A DNA stretch of 64,000 nt from Acutalibacter muris (lineage in GTDB: Bacteria; Bacillota; Clostridia; Oscillospirales; Acutalibacteraceae), in contig NZ_CP021422.1 in NCBI RefSeq assembly GCF_002201475.1, forward strand, positions 1,488,001-1,552,000, read 5' to 3'. Positions 40,547 through 48,629 of the stretch are shown here, piece by piece. Position 1 is the first letter of the stretch. Each line of letters begins with the position of its first letter. The notes under the pieces are model-generated. The model saw only the letters and a list, made by a program, of their open reading frames with translations, did no database searches and was not told the origin of the DNA. The translations under genes were made by a program, and so were the position numbers.

Positions 40547-41428
40547 GTGAAGTTGTCCTCGTTAGAATCAAAAATCTTTGGCAAGGTATGTTATGGCTTT
40601 CGGCGTGACAAGAACAAGCGGATAGAAATAGTTGAGCAGGATGCGGAAATCGTGCGGGAGATGTTTGACCTTTGTCTGGAAGGCAAGAGTCTGGAAAAAA
40701 TTCAGGAGCACTTACACAAGCAAGGAGTTCCTTCTCCATCTGGAAGAACGGTGTGGAGCCGTGATGTGCTAAATAAACTATTAAACAACTATAAGTACAC
40801 GTTTGGTATTATTGACCACGCCACGTACTTTGCTGTAGAGGAAATGAAATCTAGTCGGTGTAGAAATCCAAATCGGAATATTGAGGATGATGAAGAATGG
40901 AATGAACAAGTCAGTCTGAACTGTTCTGGGTCCATGCTACAGTATGAACTGGGCTACTCAAAGTTGTTATCAAAAAATAAACAGAAAGGAACAAATCTTA
41001 CTATGGAATGGGATAAATATCTAGGTGCAATAGCTTCAGCGCTTGCTATCTTAGGCGCACTTTTTGCGTGGATTAAATGGCTGTTCCACATCAAAACAAA
41101 TTCTGAGGATTTAAGGAACCTTGCTTATCATGGGAACATAAAGGATTACATTAACTGCCAATACACCATTGAAGGATGGAATGGGAAAAGAGGAAAAATA
41201 GATAGGTTACTGCCGAAACTGCTATTTAAAAACCGTCAAGTGGGTATGGTGCTTGTGCTAGGAGAAAGTGGAGTAGGAAAATCGTTTTTATGTGTTAAAG
41301 CCTATCACCGTCTCATTTTGCGAACTGTGTTAAAACAACATCGTTTGAAGTATTTCAATGCCAGTGAGTTGGAAAATTTTGATAAGCTGAGAAATGATCC
41401 AAATGCAAAAAAACGATACTATTTTTAG
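40547..41428 (+). CDS. Recombinase-like N-terminus joined to a membrane NACHT NTPase, broken
   Basis: The ORF has two parts. Residues 1-120 resemble a recombinase domain (YGFRRDKNKRIEIVEQDAEI, then SPSGRTVWSRDVLNKLLNNY) without a catalytic domain. From ATG 41003 (AGAAAGGA upstream), which may be the true start of a second gene, come a membrane helix (YLGAIASALAILGALFAWI) and a P-loop GESGVGKS. The ORF stops at 41428, but the -1 frame from 41413 supplies TILFLDGLDEY, the Walker B of NACHT/STAND NTPases, to 41526. The switch point is A_AAA_AAA at 41407-41413. The rest is cut by an IS5-family element at 41515. NACHT proteins often serve in phage defence; that role is an inference. Confidence 0.6.
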   Translation: MKLSSLESKIFGKVCYGFRRDKNKRIEIVEQDAEIVREMFDLCLEGKSLEKIQEHLHKQGVPSPSGRTVWSRDVLNKLLNNYKYTFGIIDHATYFAVEEMKSSRCRNPNRNIEDDEEWNEQVSLNCSGSMLQYELGYSKLLSKNKQKGTNLTMEWDKYLGAIASALAILGALFAWIKWLFHIKTNSEDLRNLAYHGNIKDYINCQYTIEGWNGKRGKIDRLLPKLLFKNRQVGMVLVLGESGVGKSFLCVKAYHRLILRTVLKQHRLKYFNASELENFDKLRNDPNAKKRYYF

Positions 41429-41522
41429 ATGGCCTTGACGAATATCATGAGTTTTTAAAACCACATAACACGCGGGAAACAGAAGATTTGTATTATAATT
41501 TGTATGGAGCCTTAGAACCTGT

Positions 41523-41903
41523 TTAGCATCTATTTAAGAGCAGACGAATAAAGGCAAGAGAAAACATTTGAAAAGAGTTCTGTAATTTACGTTCGCAGTT
41601 TTTCCAGAGTCTCCGACATTTGTCGAGCCAGGCAAAAGAGCGCTCCACAATCCAGCGCTTTGGCAGGACAGCAAAAGTATGGAGCTCGTTGCGCTTAACG
41701 ACCTCAACCTCCGCACCAGAAAGATCCTTGATTGAGTTTGCAAATGTTTCTCCGGTGTAGCCTCCATCTGCCATAATCTTTTTGAGCGCAGACAGATGGT
41801 CGGTTACATCACAATAATAATCAACCATATCAATTGCGCCGGTTCGATCTGTTACATTGGCGGTCGTCACCATAATTGCGTGGGGTAGCCCCAAAATGTC
41901 CAC
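41523..41903 (-). CDS. IS5-family transposase, ORF B (C-terminal part)
   Basis: 126 residues. It holds the second and third parts of the DDE catalytic core: MADGGYTG and PKRWIVERSFAWLDKCRR (the final Glu lies in VERSF). It lacks its own ribosome site. It is expressed by a -1 shift from ORF A at GAAAAAG near 41929-41935, after which the frame reads VSGIKLHIGVDILG. The fused product would be a full IS5/ISL2-like transposase. Confidence 0.8.
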   Translation of the reverse strand: MDILGLPHAIMVTTANVTDRTGAIDMVDYYCDVTDHLSALKKIMADGGYTGETFANSIKDLSGAEVEVVKRNELHTFAVLPKRWIVERSFAWLDKCRRLWKNCERKLQNSFQMFSLAFIRLLLNRC

Positions 41904-41917
41904 GCCAATATGTAGTT

Positions 41918-42319
41918 TTATCCCAGATACTTTTTCCCCGCGTCATAGCCCTTTTCTTCTGCGGTATCAGCATTTTGAATGCTTTTGGAATCGACAATTA
42001 TCATTGTTGTTTGTGCCTTGCGTCCGTTTTTTTCCCGCTCTGCTTCCACCAGTTTGCGTAAAACCCTGTCAAGAACACTGACTCCATTTTCATCTGGATT
42101 TGACCATATGTCGTAATGATACCGCACATTTTGCCATTTAGGGAAATCATGTGGGATGGCTCGCCATGTGCATCCTTCTTTCAACAGATACAAAACTGCA
42201 CAAAATATGTCATACAGGTCGTAGCTTCTGGGATGTGTTAGCTTTTTGACTCTGGACAATTCCTCGCGTATTTCTTCAAATTGTTTCCGACTGATGTCAC
42301 TTGGATAGCTTTTCCTCAC
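41918..42319 (-). CDS. IS5-family transposase, ORF A (N-terminal part)
   Basis: 133 residues from ATG 42319. DUF4096-type N-terminal domain (LYDIFCAVLYLLKEGCTWRA, then PKWQNVRYHYDIW) and the first catalytic Asp in IIVDSKSIQNAD. It ends KKYLG just after the slippery GAAAAAG sequence. Codon use and motif order are intact, so this copy may be active. Confidence 0.85.
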   Translation of the reverse strand: MRKSYPSDISRKQFEEIREELSRVKKLTHPRSYDLYDIFCAVLYLLKEGCTWRAIPHDFPKWQNVRYHYDIWSNPDENGVSVLDRVLRKLVEAEREKNGRKAQTTMIIVDSKSIQNADTAEEKGYDAGKKYLG

Positions 42320-42429
42320 CTGTCTTCCCCCCTCATCCCCTCTATTTTATCACTGGACCGGATGGTTGGCTAGATACTAAACAGGTTCTTAGATAAAGAT
42401 GATATTTTGTTTCTTTCATTACTACATCA

Positions 42430-42598
42430 CCTTTTATTCGGACATAAACAACCGACTTCCACTCGTTGCCGCAAGTCTTACATTTCCACCATACATTTTT
42501 CGGGATTTCTCATTTATCATATCCGGCGTAAGCGGAGGATTTTTGTCCGACCACTCACGCACAAGCTCCGGGCGCATAGCCGATAAACTGTTACTCAT
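42430..42598 (-). pseudogene. Zinc-ribbon (DUF4379-like) protein fragment, frameshifted
   Basis: ATG 42598 follows GAGGTTTGATT. It reads SLSAMRPELVREWSDKNPPL then TPDMINEKSRK. In the -1 frame it continues NVWWKCKTCGNEWKS, the typical W-x-C-x-x-C-G-x-x-W finger of DUF4379. So one base is lost near 42500, and the gene stops after one repeat where relatives have several. It is antisense to whatever is left of the NACHT gene after the IS. Confidence 0.5.
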
Positions 42599-42683
42599 AA
42601 TCAAACCTCAACCTCCTTTGCAATTACATTGTATTGGAAATCAAAGAAAACTTGTAGTTTGCGACCGGATACACCGTACAACG

Positions 42684-42723
42684 CAAAAAAAGACCTTGAA
42701 AGGTGTTGTCCTCTCAAGGTCTT
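42684..42723 (-). terminator. Leftward terminator
   Basis: On the minus strand AAGACCTTGA, 14-nt loop, TCAAGGTCTT, then TTTTTTGCG. It ends leftward transcripts from the integrase side before the zinc-ribbon gene. Confidence 0.65.
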
Positions 42724-42772
42724 AAATACAAAATTATGCGATTTTTTCACCTCTGCACGAAATCCTGCACCA

Positions 42773-43023
42773 TTTGATGTAAGTTTGATGTAAAGATGTA
42801 ATTTTCGGCGTTCTGCCAAGTCCCGCAACCCGCATAAATAGGGACTTTTTAGCCTTTTTCGTTCGGTAAGGACTTCATCGTCGGGATGAAATCGGTCATA
42901 TTGATATAGTCCCTCTATAACCTGATTTACTGTCCTATTTTCTCGATTCTCGAAAATGTCAATCTTCAATCAGGTCATACTATGAATCACTTTTACATCG
43001 TGTATGTGTACGATTTGATGTAA
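42773..43023. repeat. TTTGATGTAA repeats (integrase-arm-like)
   Basis: TTTGATGTAA occurs at 42773-42782, 42784-42793 (11-bp spacing) and 43014-43023, with degenerate copies (AGATGTAA, ATGATGTA, and TTACATCG in reverse near 42992). Short direct repeats at the 3' side of a tyrosine integrase gene resemble arm-type binding sites next to an attachment site. The rest of 42,600-43,108 shows no supported gene. Confidence 0.5.
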
Positions 43024-43065
43024 ATGATGTATGCTCTTATGACTAACTTCTGATTTTATAAGAGA

Positions 43066-43100
43066 AGTCCTGACATTCCCGATACGGGAACATCAGGACT
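43066..43100. repeat. Inverted repeat downstream of the integrase remnant
   Basis: AGTCCTGA (43066-43073) and TCAGGACT (43093-43100) enclose a second small stem (TTCCCG with CGGGAA). T-run is weak on both sides. It may be a terminator for the integrase or part of its attachment region. Confidence 0.5.
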
Positions 43101-43108
43101 ATATTATT

Positions 43109-43402
43109 TTACTCATTTTTGAAGTATAAGTCAAGACCTTCAAATTCGGAACGCTTGAGTTCCTTTGTCACATCGATGTAGATATTAAGCGTGGTGGAAA
43201 TATCCTTGTGACCAAGAGTGTCCTGAATTACCTTCACATTCACTCCTGCTTCGCACATTCTTGTCCCAAAAGTGTGACGAAGTGCGTGAGAATTTATATA
43301 ACTCAATCCTGCTGACTTTAATATTCGCTTGTGTAGCGTTACAGTGGAGTATGGGTGTTGCAATAGAGATGCACATATTTGCCCTAACACGCCATCTCTC
43401 AA
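43109..43402 (-). pseudogene. Tyrosine integrase, C-terminal remnant
   Basis: 97 residues holding the last catalytic motifs: HALRHTFGTRM (His-x-x-Arg), TLGHKDISTTLNIYI (His and the nucleophile Tyr). The upstream arm-binding, core-binding and first Arg regions are absent, so it cannot recombine DNA. It marks the former end of a Tn916-type or phage-like element to the left of the sugar-transport operon. Confidence 0.8.
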
Positions 43403-43475
43403 ACATAGCGTCGTGCTATATTCTGCCGTATAAACTTATATCGGTTTTGTGCACAATTTATGTCGGGTTTGTTTA

Positions 43476-43532
43476 TTTTTTATCTCCTAGAGATATAGTA
43501 TACTAAAACTACAGCCCACGGAGATAAAAAAA
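43476..43532 (+). promoter_or_regulatory. Inverted repeat around the -10 of the sugar ABC operon
   Basis: TTTTTTATCTCC (43476-43487) and its exact complement (43520-43531) bracket TATACT (43499-43504), the best -10 before the solute-binding gene. The -35 is weak. The arrangement suits an operator or a 5' mRNA hairpin; an AraC-type activator is encoded at the operon's end. Confidence 0.5.
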
Positions 43533-43564
43533 CCGGCGGGACAACGAATGAAAGGTGATGTAAA

Positions 43565-45313
43565 ATGAAAGGAATGAAAAAACTGGCAGCCCTGCTGATA
43601 GCGGCACTTCTGGCGCTTTCGGCGGCGGCATGCAGCGGCGGGGACGCTCCCGGCTCCTCGGAGGAGGAAAAGGGTTCCTCGGGCGAGACCTCGTCCGCCG
43701 TTTCCCCTTCGGAGCAGGACACGGCTGGCGACAGCCCCTTCGACGAGGACGGCAGGTATAAGGAGCCGGTGACCATTACCTACAGCAAGGTTATGTACCC
43801 CGGCGCGAAATTCCCGGCAGACCAGTCGCCGGAGCAGAACTACATCAACGATTTCCTCAAAGAGCGCTACAATATCGAGATGAAGCTGGCCTGGAGCGCG
43901 GAGGCTTCCGAATACAACAACAAGCTCTCCATCAATATCGCCTCCGGCGAGCTCTGCGACTTGATGTATGTGGACAAGTACCTCACCTTCCGGCAGATGG
44001 CCGAGAACGACCTTTTGGCCGACCTGACGGAGGTCTATCCTAAGTATCGGGGGGCTACCCTGGAGCTGGTGGACAACAGCTTTGAGAACAGGAACATTGA
44101 GGCGGTCACAGTGGAGGGCAAACAGCTGGCCATTCCCGGAAGCAACCTGGGCTATGCGCAGAATTTGCTGTGGATGCGCAAGGACTGGCTGGACGCTCTC
44201 GAACTGGAGGTGCCCAAGACCCTTGACGAGATCGCGGCGGCCCTGGAGGCCTTTGTAACCAGGGACCCGGACGGCAACGGACAGGATGATACTGTAGGCC
44301 TAGTGGTGCAGGCAACGAAGCCCGTGCTTGGCTACGCCAATAACTACGGCCTGGAGTCTGTGTTTAACGCCTTTGACGTGTTCCCCACGCAGTGGCTCAA
44401 GGACGAGGAGGGGAAGGTCTACTACGGCTCCACCGACCCCAAGATGAAGGAGGCCCTCACTCTCTTGGCCGACTGGTATCAGCGGGGGCTTATCGACAAG
44501 CAGTTCCCCACCCGCATTGGCTCCGGGGAGACGGAGGCTCTATGGACCTCGGGCACCGCGGGGGCTAAGTTCGGGGCCTGGTGGGCCATTGCCAACGACG
44601 CCCTGGCCAATACCCCCGATATTGAGTATGTGGCGATACCCGGCCCGGTGAACAGCAAGGGCGAGTTTAACTATATGACCGGCTCCCCCACAGAGAGCGT
44701 CTGTGTTGTGAGCAAGGACTGCGAGCACCCGGAGGCCGCCGTTATAGCCCTGGCAGCCAACAACGAGGTCGTTCGCGGCACGCAGGACCCGGAGGACGAG
44801 ATAGCCTGCAAGTATGCCGCACAGAGTCTGGAAATGCGCAACAGCGGCGCTGTGGACGACGCGGGCGGCAGGAGCCTGAATGTCCTGGGGGCGCTCACCT
44901 TCGATTATTTCGACGTGGTACCAAAGTTGAGCGTCTGCGTTAAGGATAACGTGGAGAACGGCTCTTACACAGAATATCCCGGCATGACGGATTATGACAG
45001 GAGCCAGTGCGTCGCCGCCAAGAAGTTTGCCGACGGCGACAAGGACGAGATGGGCTTCTGGGCCTACTGGACCCGTTATGTGGGCGGCAACGTCACCAAG
45101 GAGGGCAGCCCGGTCTACCCCGCCTACTACTACGAGACAGAATCCTCCACCACATTAAAGGCTGCGCTGGACAAGCTGGAGGACGAGATGTACCTTCAGA
45201 TAATAGTGGGCGACAAGCCGGTGGATTATTTCGACGAGTTTGTCAGCCAGTGGAAGGCTCTGGGCGGCGACACCCTGACCGCGGAAGTTCAGGCCATAGT
45301 CGACAAGGGGTAA
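43565..45313 (+). CDS. ABC transporter solute-binding lipoprotein (LplA-like)
   Basis: 582 residues; AAAGGTGATG before ATG 43565. Lipobox SAAAC ends at residue 23, then a Ser/Glu-rich linker. The large family-1-like binding domain includes YINDFLKERYNIEMKLAW and WMRKDWLDALELEVPKTLDE. A Ca-binding-like DPDGNGQDD loop is at about 238. These binding proteins deliver oligosaccharides, often plant or host glycans, to LplB/LplC-type permeases, encoded next. Substrate unknown. Confidence 0.9.
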   Translation: MKGMKKLAALLIAALLALSAAACSGGDAPGSSEEEKGSSGETSSAVSPSEQDTAGDSPFDEDGRYKEPVTITYSKVMYPGAKFPADQSPEQNYINDFLKERYNIEMKLAWSAEASEYNNKLSINIASGELCDLMYVDKYLTFRQMAENDLLADLTEVYPKYRGATLELVDNSFENRNIEAVTVEGKQLAIPGSNLGYAQNLLWMRKDWLDALELEVPKTLDEIAAALEAFVTRDPDGNGQDDTVGLVVQATKPVLGYANNYGLESVFNAFDVFPTQWLKDEEGKVYYGSTDPKMKEALTLLADWYQRGLIDKQFPTRIGSGETEALWTSGTAGAKFGAWWAIANDALANTPDIEYVAIPGPVNSKGEFNYMTGSPTESVCVVSKDCEHPEAAVIALAANNEVVRGTQDPEDEIACKYAAQSLEMRNSGAVDDAGGRSLNVLGALTFDYFDVVPKLSVCVKDNVENGSYTEYPGMTDYDRSQCVAAKKFADGDKDEMGFWAYWTRYVGGNVTKEGSPVYPAYYYETESSTTLKAALDKLEDEMYLQIIVGDKPVDYFDEFVSQWKALGGDTLTAEVQAIVDKG

Positions 45314-45358
45314 TATAAAAATTGCCTGCGGGGAGGGTGCGCCTGGGTTGCCGGGCGT

Positions 45359-45383
45359 GCCCTTGCCGTTTTGGCGGGCTTTT
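45359..45383 (+). terminator. Weak terminator/attenuator between binding protein and permeases
   Basis: GCCC-TT-GCC, GTTTT loop, GGC-GGGC, then TTTT. It lies in the 86-bp gap after the binding-protein gene and would reduce transcription into the permeases, giving the usual excess of binding protein. Confidence 0.5.
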
Positions 45384-45399
45384 AAGGAGGTCTTACTTA

Positions 45400-46290
45400 G
45401 TGTATAATAAGAAAAATGCCAGATACTATCACGCCATGCTCCTGCCGGGAATGATATTTCTTGTGATATTCTCCATCGTTCCTATGTTCGGCATAGTCAT
45501 GGCTTTTCAGAATTTTGTTCCGGCAAAGGGCATCTTCGGTTCAAAGTTCGTGGGACTGGCCCAGTTCCAGCGGTTGTTTATGCTTCCGGATTTCCGGCAG
45601 ATCCTGGAGAACACCCTGATAATCGCCCTGTCAAAGATCCTTCTGGGCACACTGCTGGCGGTGGTGTTCGCGGTGCTGCTCAACGAGTGCAAAAACGTGC
45701 GGTATAAGCGGTTCATTCAAACGGCGGTGTATCTGCCGCACTTTCTTTCCTGGGTCATACTGGCGGTGATGTTCAGCAATATCTTCTCCTATACCGGCAT
45801 AATCAACCAGATCATAATGGCCTTTGGCGGGGAGCCGGTGATGTTTATGATAAGCAACACCTGGTTTCGGCCCATTATCATTGGCACGGACGTCTGGAAG
45901 GAGTTTGGCTATAACGCGGTGATATATGTGGCGGCTATGACCAGCATTGACCCCACCCTCTATGAGGCCGCGGACATCGACGGCGCGGGCCGCTGGAAGA
46001 AGATCATGAATATCACCATACCGGGGATACTTCCCACTATAATACTCATGGGGACTTTAAGCATCGGCAATGTGCTCAATGCCGGGTTCGACCAGGTGTT
46101 CAATATGTATTCCCCCCTGGTCTACCGCACCGGGGACATTATCGACACTTATGTCTATAGGGAGGGCCTTGTGAATATACAGTACAGCTTCGCCACGGCG
46201 GTGGGGCTCTTCAAATCGGTAATAAGCTTCGGCCTGCTGGCCCTGGCGTATAAGCTTGCGGACAAGTTCTGCGGGTACAGGATATTCTAG
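45400..46290 (+). CDS. ABC sugar transporter permease (LplB-like)
   Basis: GTG 45400 is placed by AAGGAGGT; the frame upstream to 45322 overlaps the attenuator and is not credible. 296 residues with six helices. The EAA loop YEAADIDGAGRWKKIMNITIPG contacts the ATPase. No ATPase gene is in this operon, as is usual for this class, which uses a shared MsmK-type ATPase. Confidence 0.9.
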   Translation: MYNKKNARYYHAMLLPGMIFLVIFSIVPMFGIVMAFQNFVPAKGIFGSKFVGLAQFQRLFMLPDFRQILENTLIIALSKILLGTLLAVVFAVLLNECKNVRYKRFIQTAVYLPHFLSWVILAVMFSNIFSYTGIINQIIMAFGGEPVMFMISNTWFRPIIIGTDVWKEFGYNAVIYVAAMTSIDPTLYEAADIDGAGRWKKIMNITIPGILPTIILMGTLSIGNVLNAGFDQVFNMYSPLVYRTGDIIDTYVYREGLVNIQYSFATAVGLFKSVISFGLLALAYKLADKFCGYRIF

Positions 46291-46304
46291 GGAGGGGACT
46301 TAAC

Positions 46305-47207
46305 ATGAAGAAAAAAGAAACGCCGGAACGCCGGAAACCTGCGGCGGCAGACATAATTATCGGGGCGACCCTGCTGTTCTGCGGGCTCATATGCCTTGTG
46401 CCCATACTCAACACTGTGGCCATCTCCTTTAGCGATCGCACCAGCGCCGCTTTGGGGAAGGTCAGCTTCTTGCCGGTGAATTTCACCCTATCCTCGTATA
46501 AGGCCATGATGGAGGAGCGGCAGTTCGGGCAGTCCTTTATGATATCAGTGTTGAGAGTGATACTGGGCGGGTCCATAAATATGATACTCTCCATACTCAT
46601 GGCGTATCCCCTGTCAAAGAGCCCCAGGGTGTTTAAGAGCAAGAAGTTTTATATGTGGTTCGTGGTGTTCACTATGATGTTCAACGGCGGCTTGGTGCCC
46701 ACCTTCATGGTAATACGGCATCTGGGCTTAATGGACACCATATGGGCCCTGGTGCTCCCCACGGCGGTGCCGGTGTTCAATGTGATACTGCTGATGAACT
46801 TTTTTAAGAACATACCCGCTGCCCTGGAGGAGGCGGCCTATGTGGACGGAGCCAGTCCCTGGTATATCCTCTGGCATATTTTCGTGCCCCTTTCCAAGGC
46901 CTCGCTGGCCACAATAGCCCTGTTCGCGGTGGTGAACCACTGGAACAGCTTCTTTGACGGGAAGCTCTATATCAATTCCCTTTCAAAGCTGCCGCTACAG
47001 ACATATATCCAGTCCCTCTCGGCCACCCTGGACCCGACGCAGATGGCAACCATGTCCCCGGAGGAGATAAAGGAGAAGTTGGCCATGTCCAGCCTGACGT
47101 TCAACTCGGCGAAGGTCGTGGTGTCTATGGTGCCCATACTGGTGATATATCCCTTCCTTCAAAAATATTTTGTAACAGGTATAGTGATGGGCGCCGTGAA
47201 AGAGTAA
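46305..47207 (+). CDS. ABC sugar transporter permease (LplC/YtcP-like)
   Basis: 300 residues; GGGAGGGG before ATG 46305. Six helices and EAA loop LEEAAYVDGASPWYILWHIF. It forms the heterodimeric channel with the preceding permease. The 14-bp gap indicates co-transcription. Confidence 0.9.
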   Translation: MKKKETPERRKPAAADIIIGATLLFCGLICLVPILNTVAISFSDRTSAALGKVSFLPVNFTLSSYKAMMEERQFGQSFMISVLRVILGGSINMILSILMAYPLSKSPRVFKSKKFYMWFVVFTMMFNGGLVPTFMVIRHLGLMDTIWALVLPTAVPVFNVILLMNFFKNIPAALEEAAYVDGASPWYILWHIFVPLSKASLATIALFAVVNHWNSFFDGKLYINSLSKLPLQTYIQSLSATLDPTQMATMSPEEIKEKLAMSSLTFNSAKVVVSMVPILVIYPFLQKYFVTGIVMGAVKE

Positions 47208-47231
47208 ACTATAGAAACGGAGGATCATATT

Positions 47232-48629
47232 GTGAAAGCTAAAGAGTACAAAATAGGTAAGCTCAACTGCCGGTTCTGGAGCGGGGAGGCGGGACTGCCG
47301 CTGCTGGTGGTACTGGACGAGCCGGAGTATAGGGCCCGGCCCGAGATATTCCTCGACGAGAGATTCCAGGAGAGACACCCCTGTGCCCTGCTGTGGGTGC
47401 AGAGCGAAGAGGACCTGACGGAATGGGAGCAGGGGCGGGACCTTCGCACGCTCCTCTTTGAGCTGGAGCAGGAGACGGACGGGTGCAGAAGATATCTGGT
47501 GGGCGGAGCCGCTGCCTGGGCCATCGGTTCCCGCTTTCCCAGGCTCTTTGCCGGCGTTTTGGCTCTTGGAGGGCGGGGTGACCCTTATGCCGCCAGGAAC
47601 ATGAAGTTCACGCCTGTGTGGGCCTTTGGACAGGGTGAGCCGGAGGACAGGAAGGTGCCCGCAGCACCAAAGTACCTTGCCGCCGCCATACGCACCTGCG
47701 GGGGACAATGTGTGCGGTATACGAACGTGCCGGAGGGAGATGTCTGGTCAGCCTGTTTTGGTAATGATGCGGTGGTTGACTGGCTGTTCCGGCAGGACAG
47801 GAAAAACGCGTTCGAGGTGACTTACCTCTGCCCGGGATTGTTCCGCATTGACGATTATTTTACCTCGTCGGCGTATCTGGTCTGCGGCACCGAGAGGGCC
47901 TTGCTAATAGACACGGGCCTTGGCGAGGGTGATCTGCCCGCGCTTATAGAGAGCCTGACGCCCCTGCCGGTGGAGGTGGCTGTGACTCACCCACACGAGG
48001 ACCATATGGCCCAGGCGCACTGCTTCCCCAAAACCTGGCTCCACCGGCGGGACATTGAGTCTATGGAAAGGAACAGGCGGCAGATGGAGGAGGTATTCGG
48101 CAGGACCCTGGCCCCCGCCCCGAAGGCCGAACAGTTTTGCCCCCTTGAGGACGGCACGGTGATAGACCTGGGCGGTGGAGTGCAGCTCGAGGCGGTGGAG
48201 CTTGGAGGGCATACGCCAAACTCTGTGGTGTTCATAGACCGGGCCCATAAGAGCATCTTCACAGGGGACGCCATTGGGTCAGGGTTCATTGTGCTGATGA
48301 TTTGCGGCAGGAACGAGTGGCGGCAGGTTATATCCCATTATAAAGAGGAACTGGGGCGCTTTATGAAAAGACTCCCCGGCCTTGAGGACTTCGCCTGGTA
48401 CGGAGGACATTTCCTTCAGGAGAACGGCTGCGACCTGGACCGGCAGGAGGATTATCTCAGCGGCCAGTCCTCGTATTATCTGCCTATCTCCGGGGGGATA
48501 ATAAGGGATATGAAGGAGCTGTGTGAAAGGCTTCTCTCCGGGGAGATATCGGAGGAGAAGATACTCACGGAGCCCGGGCACTACTGTGAGCATAAAAGTG
48601 CCGGGATGATATTCAGGCTTACGGACTAG
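47232..48629 (+). CDS. Metallo-beta-lactamase-fold hydrolase with N-terminal alpha/beta domain
   Basis: 465 residues from GTG 47232, 8 bp after GGAGG. The C-terminal half has the MBL zinc motif THPHEDH (about residue 252), VELGGHTPNS and FTGDAIGSG, with HxHxDH ligands in place. The N-terminal 190 residues look like an alpha/beta-hydrolase lid-less core, but the nucleophile elbow reads GGAAAWAIG with no Ser, so this half appears inactive. It lies between transporter and sensor genes and may process the imported sugar ester or lactone. Confidence 0.75.
   Translation: MKAKEYKIGKLNCRFWSGEAGLPLLVVLDEPEYRARPEIFLDERFQERHPCALLWVQSEEDLTEWEQGRDLRTLLFELEQETDGCRRYLVGGAAAWAIGSRFPRLFAGVLALGGRGDPYAARNMKFTPVWAFGQGEPEDRKVPAAPKYLAAAIRTCGGQCVRYTNVPEGDVWSACFGNDAVVDWLFRQDRKNAFEVTYLCPGLFRIDDYFTSSAYLVCGTERALLIDTGLGEGDLPALIESLTPLPVEVAVTHPHEDHMAQAHCFPKTWLHRRDIESMERNRRQMEEVFGRTLAPAPKAEQFCPLEDGTVIDLGGGVQLEAVELGGHTPNSVVFIDRAHKSIFTGDAIGSGFIVLMICGRNEWRQVISHYKEELGRFMKRLPGLEDFAWYGGHFLQENGCDLDRQEDYLSGQSSYYLPISGGIIRDMKELCERLLSGEISEEKILTEPGHYCEHKSAGMIFRLTD

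Larger units (their letters stand above)
41515..42388 (-). mobile_element. IS5-family insertion sequence with TTA target duplication
   Basis: 874 bp. Terminal inverted repeats begin GAACCTGTTTAG at both ends (41515 inward and complement of 42388 inward) and continue with CATCTA or TATCTA. The direct repeat TTA flanks it (41512-41514 and 42389-42391). It carries two overlapping transposase frames. It inserted into the NACHT reading frame between GA and LDKDD. Confidence 0.88.

Noticed and set aside
42601-42969. 122-residue minus-strand frame ending just before the zinc-ribbon gene
   Set aside because: It reads through a strong leftward terminator (42684-42723) and over the TTTGATGTAA repeats, and no family is apparent; it is more likely leader and attachment-site DNA.
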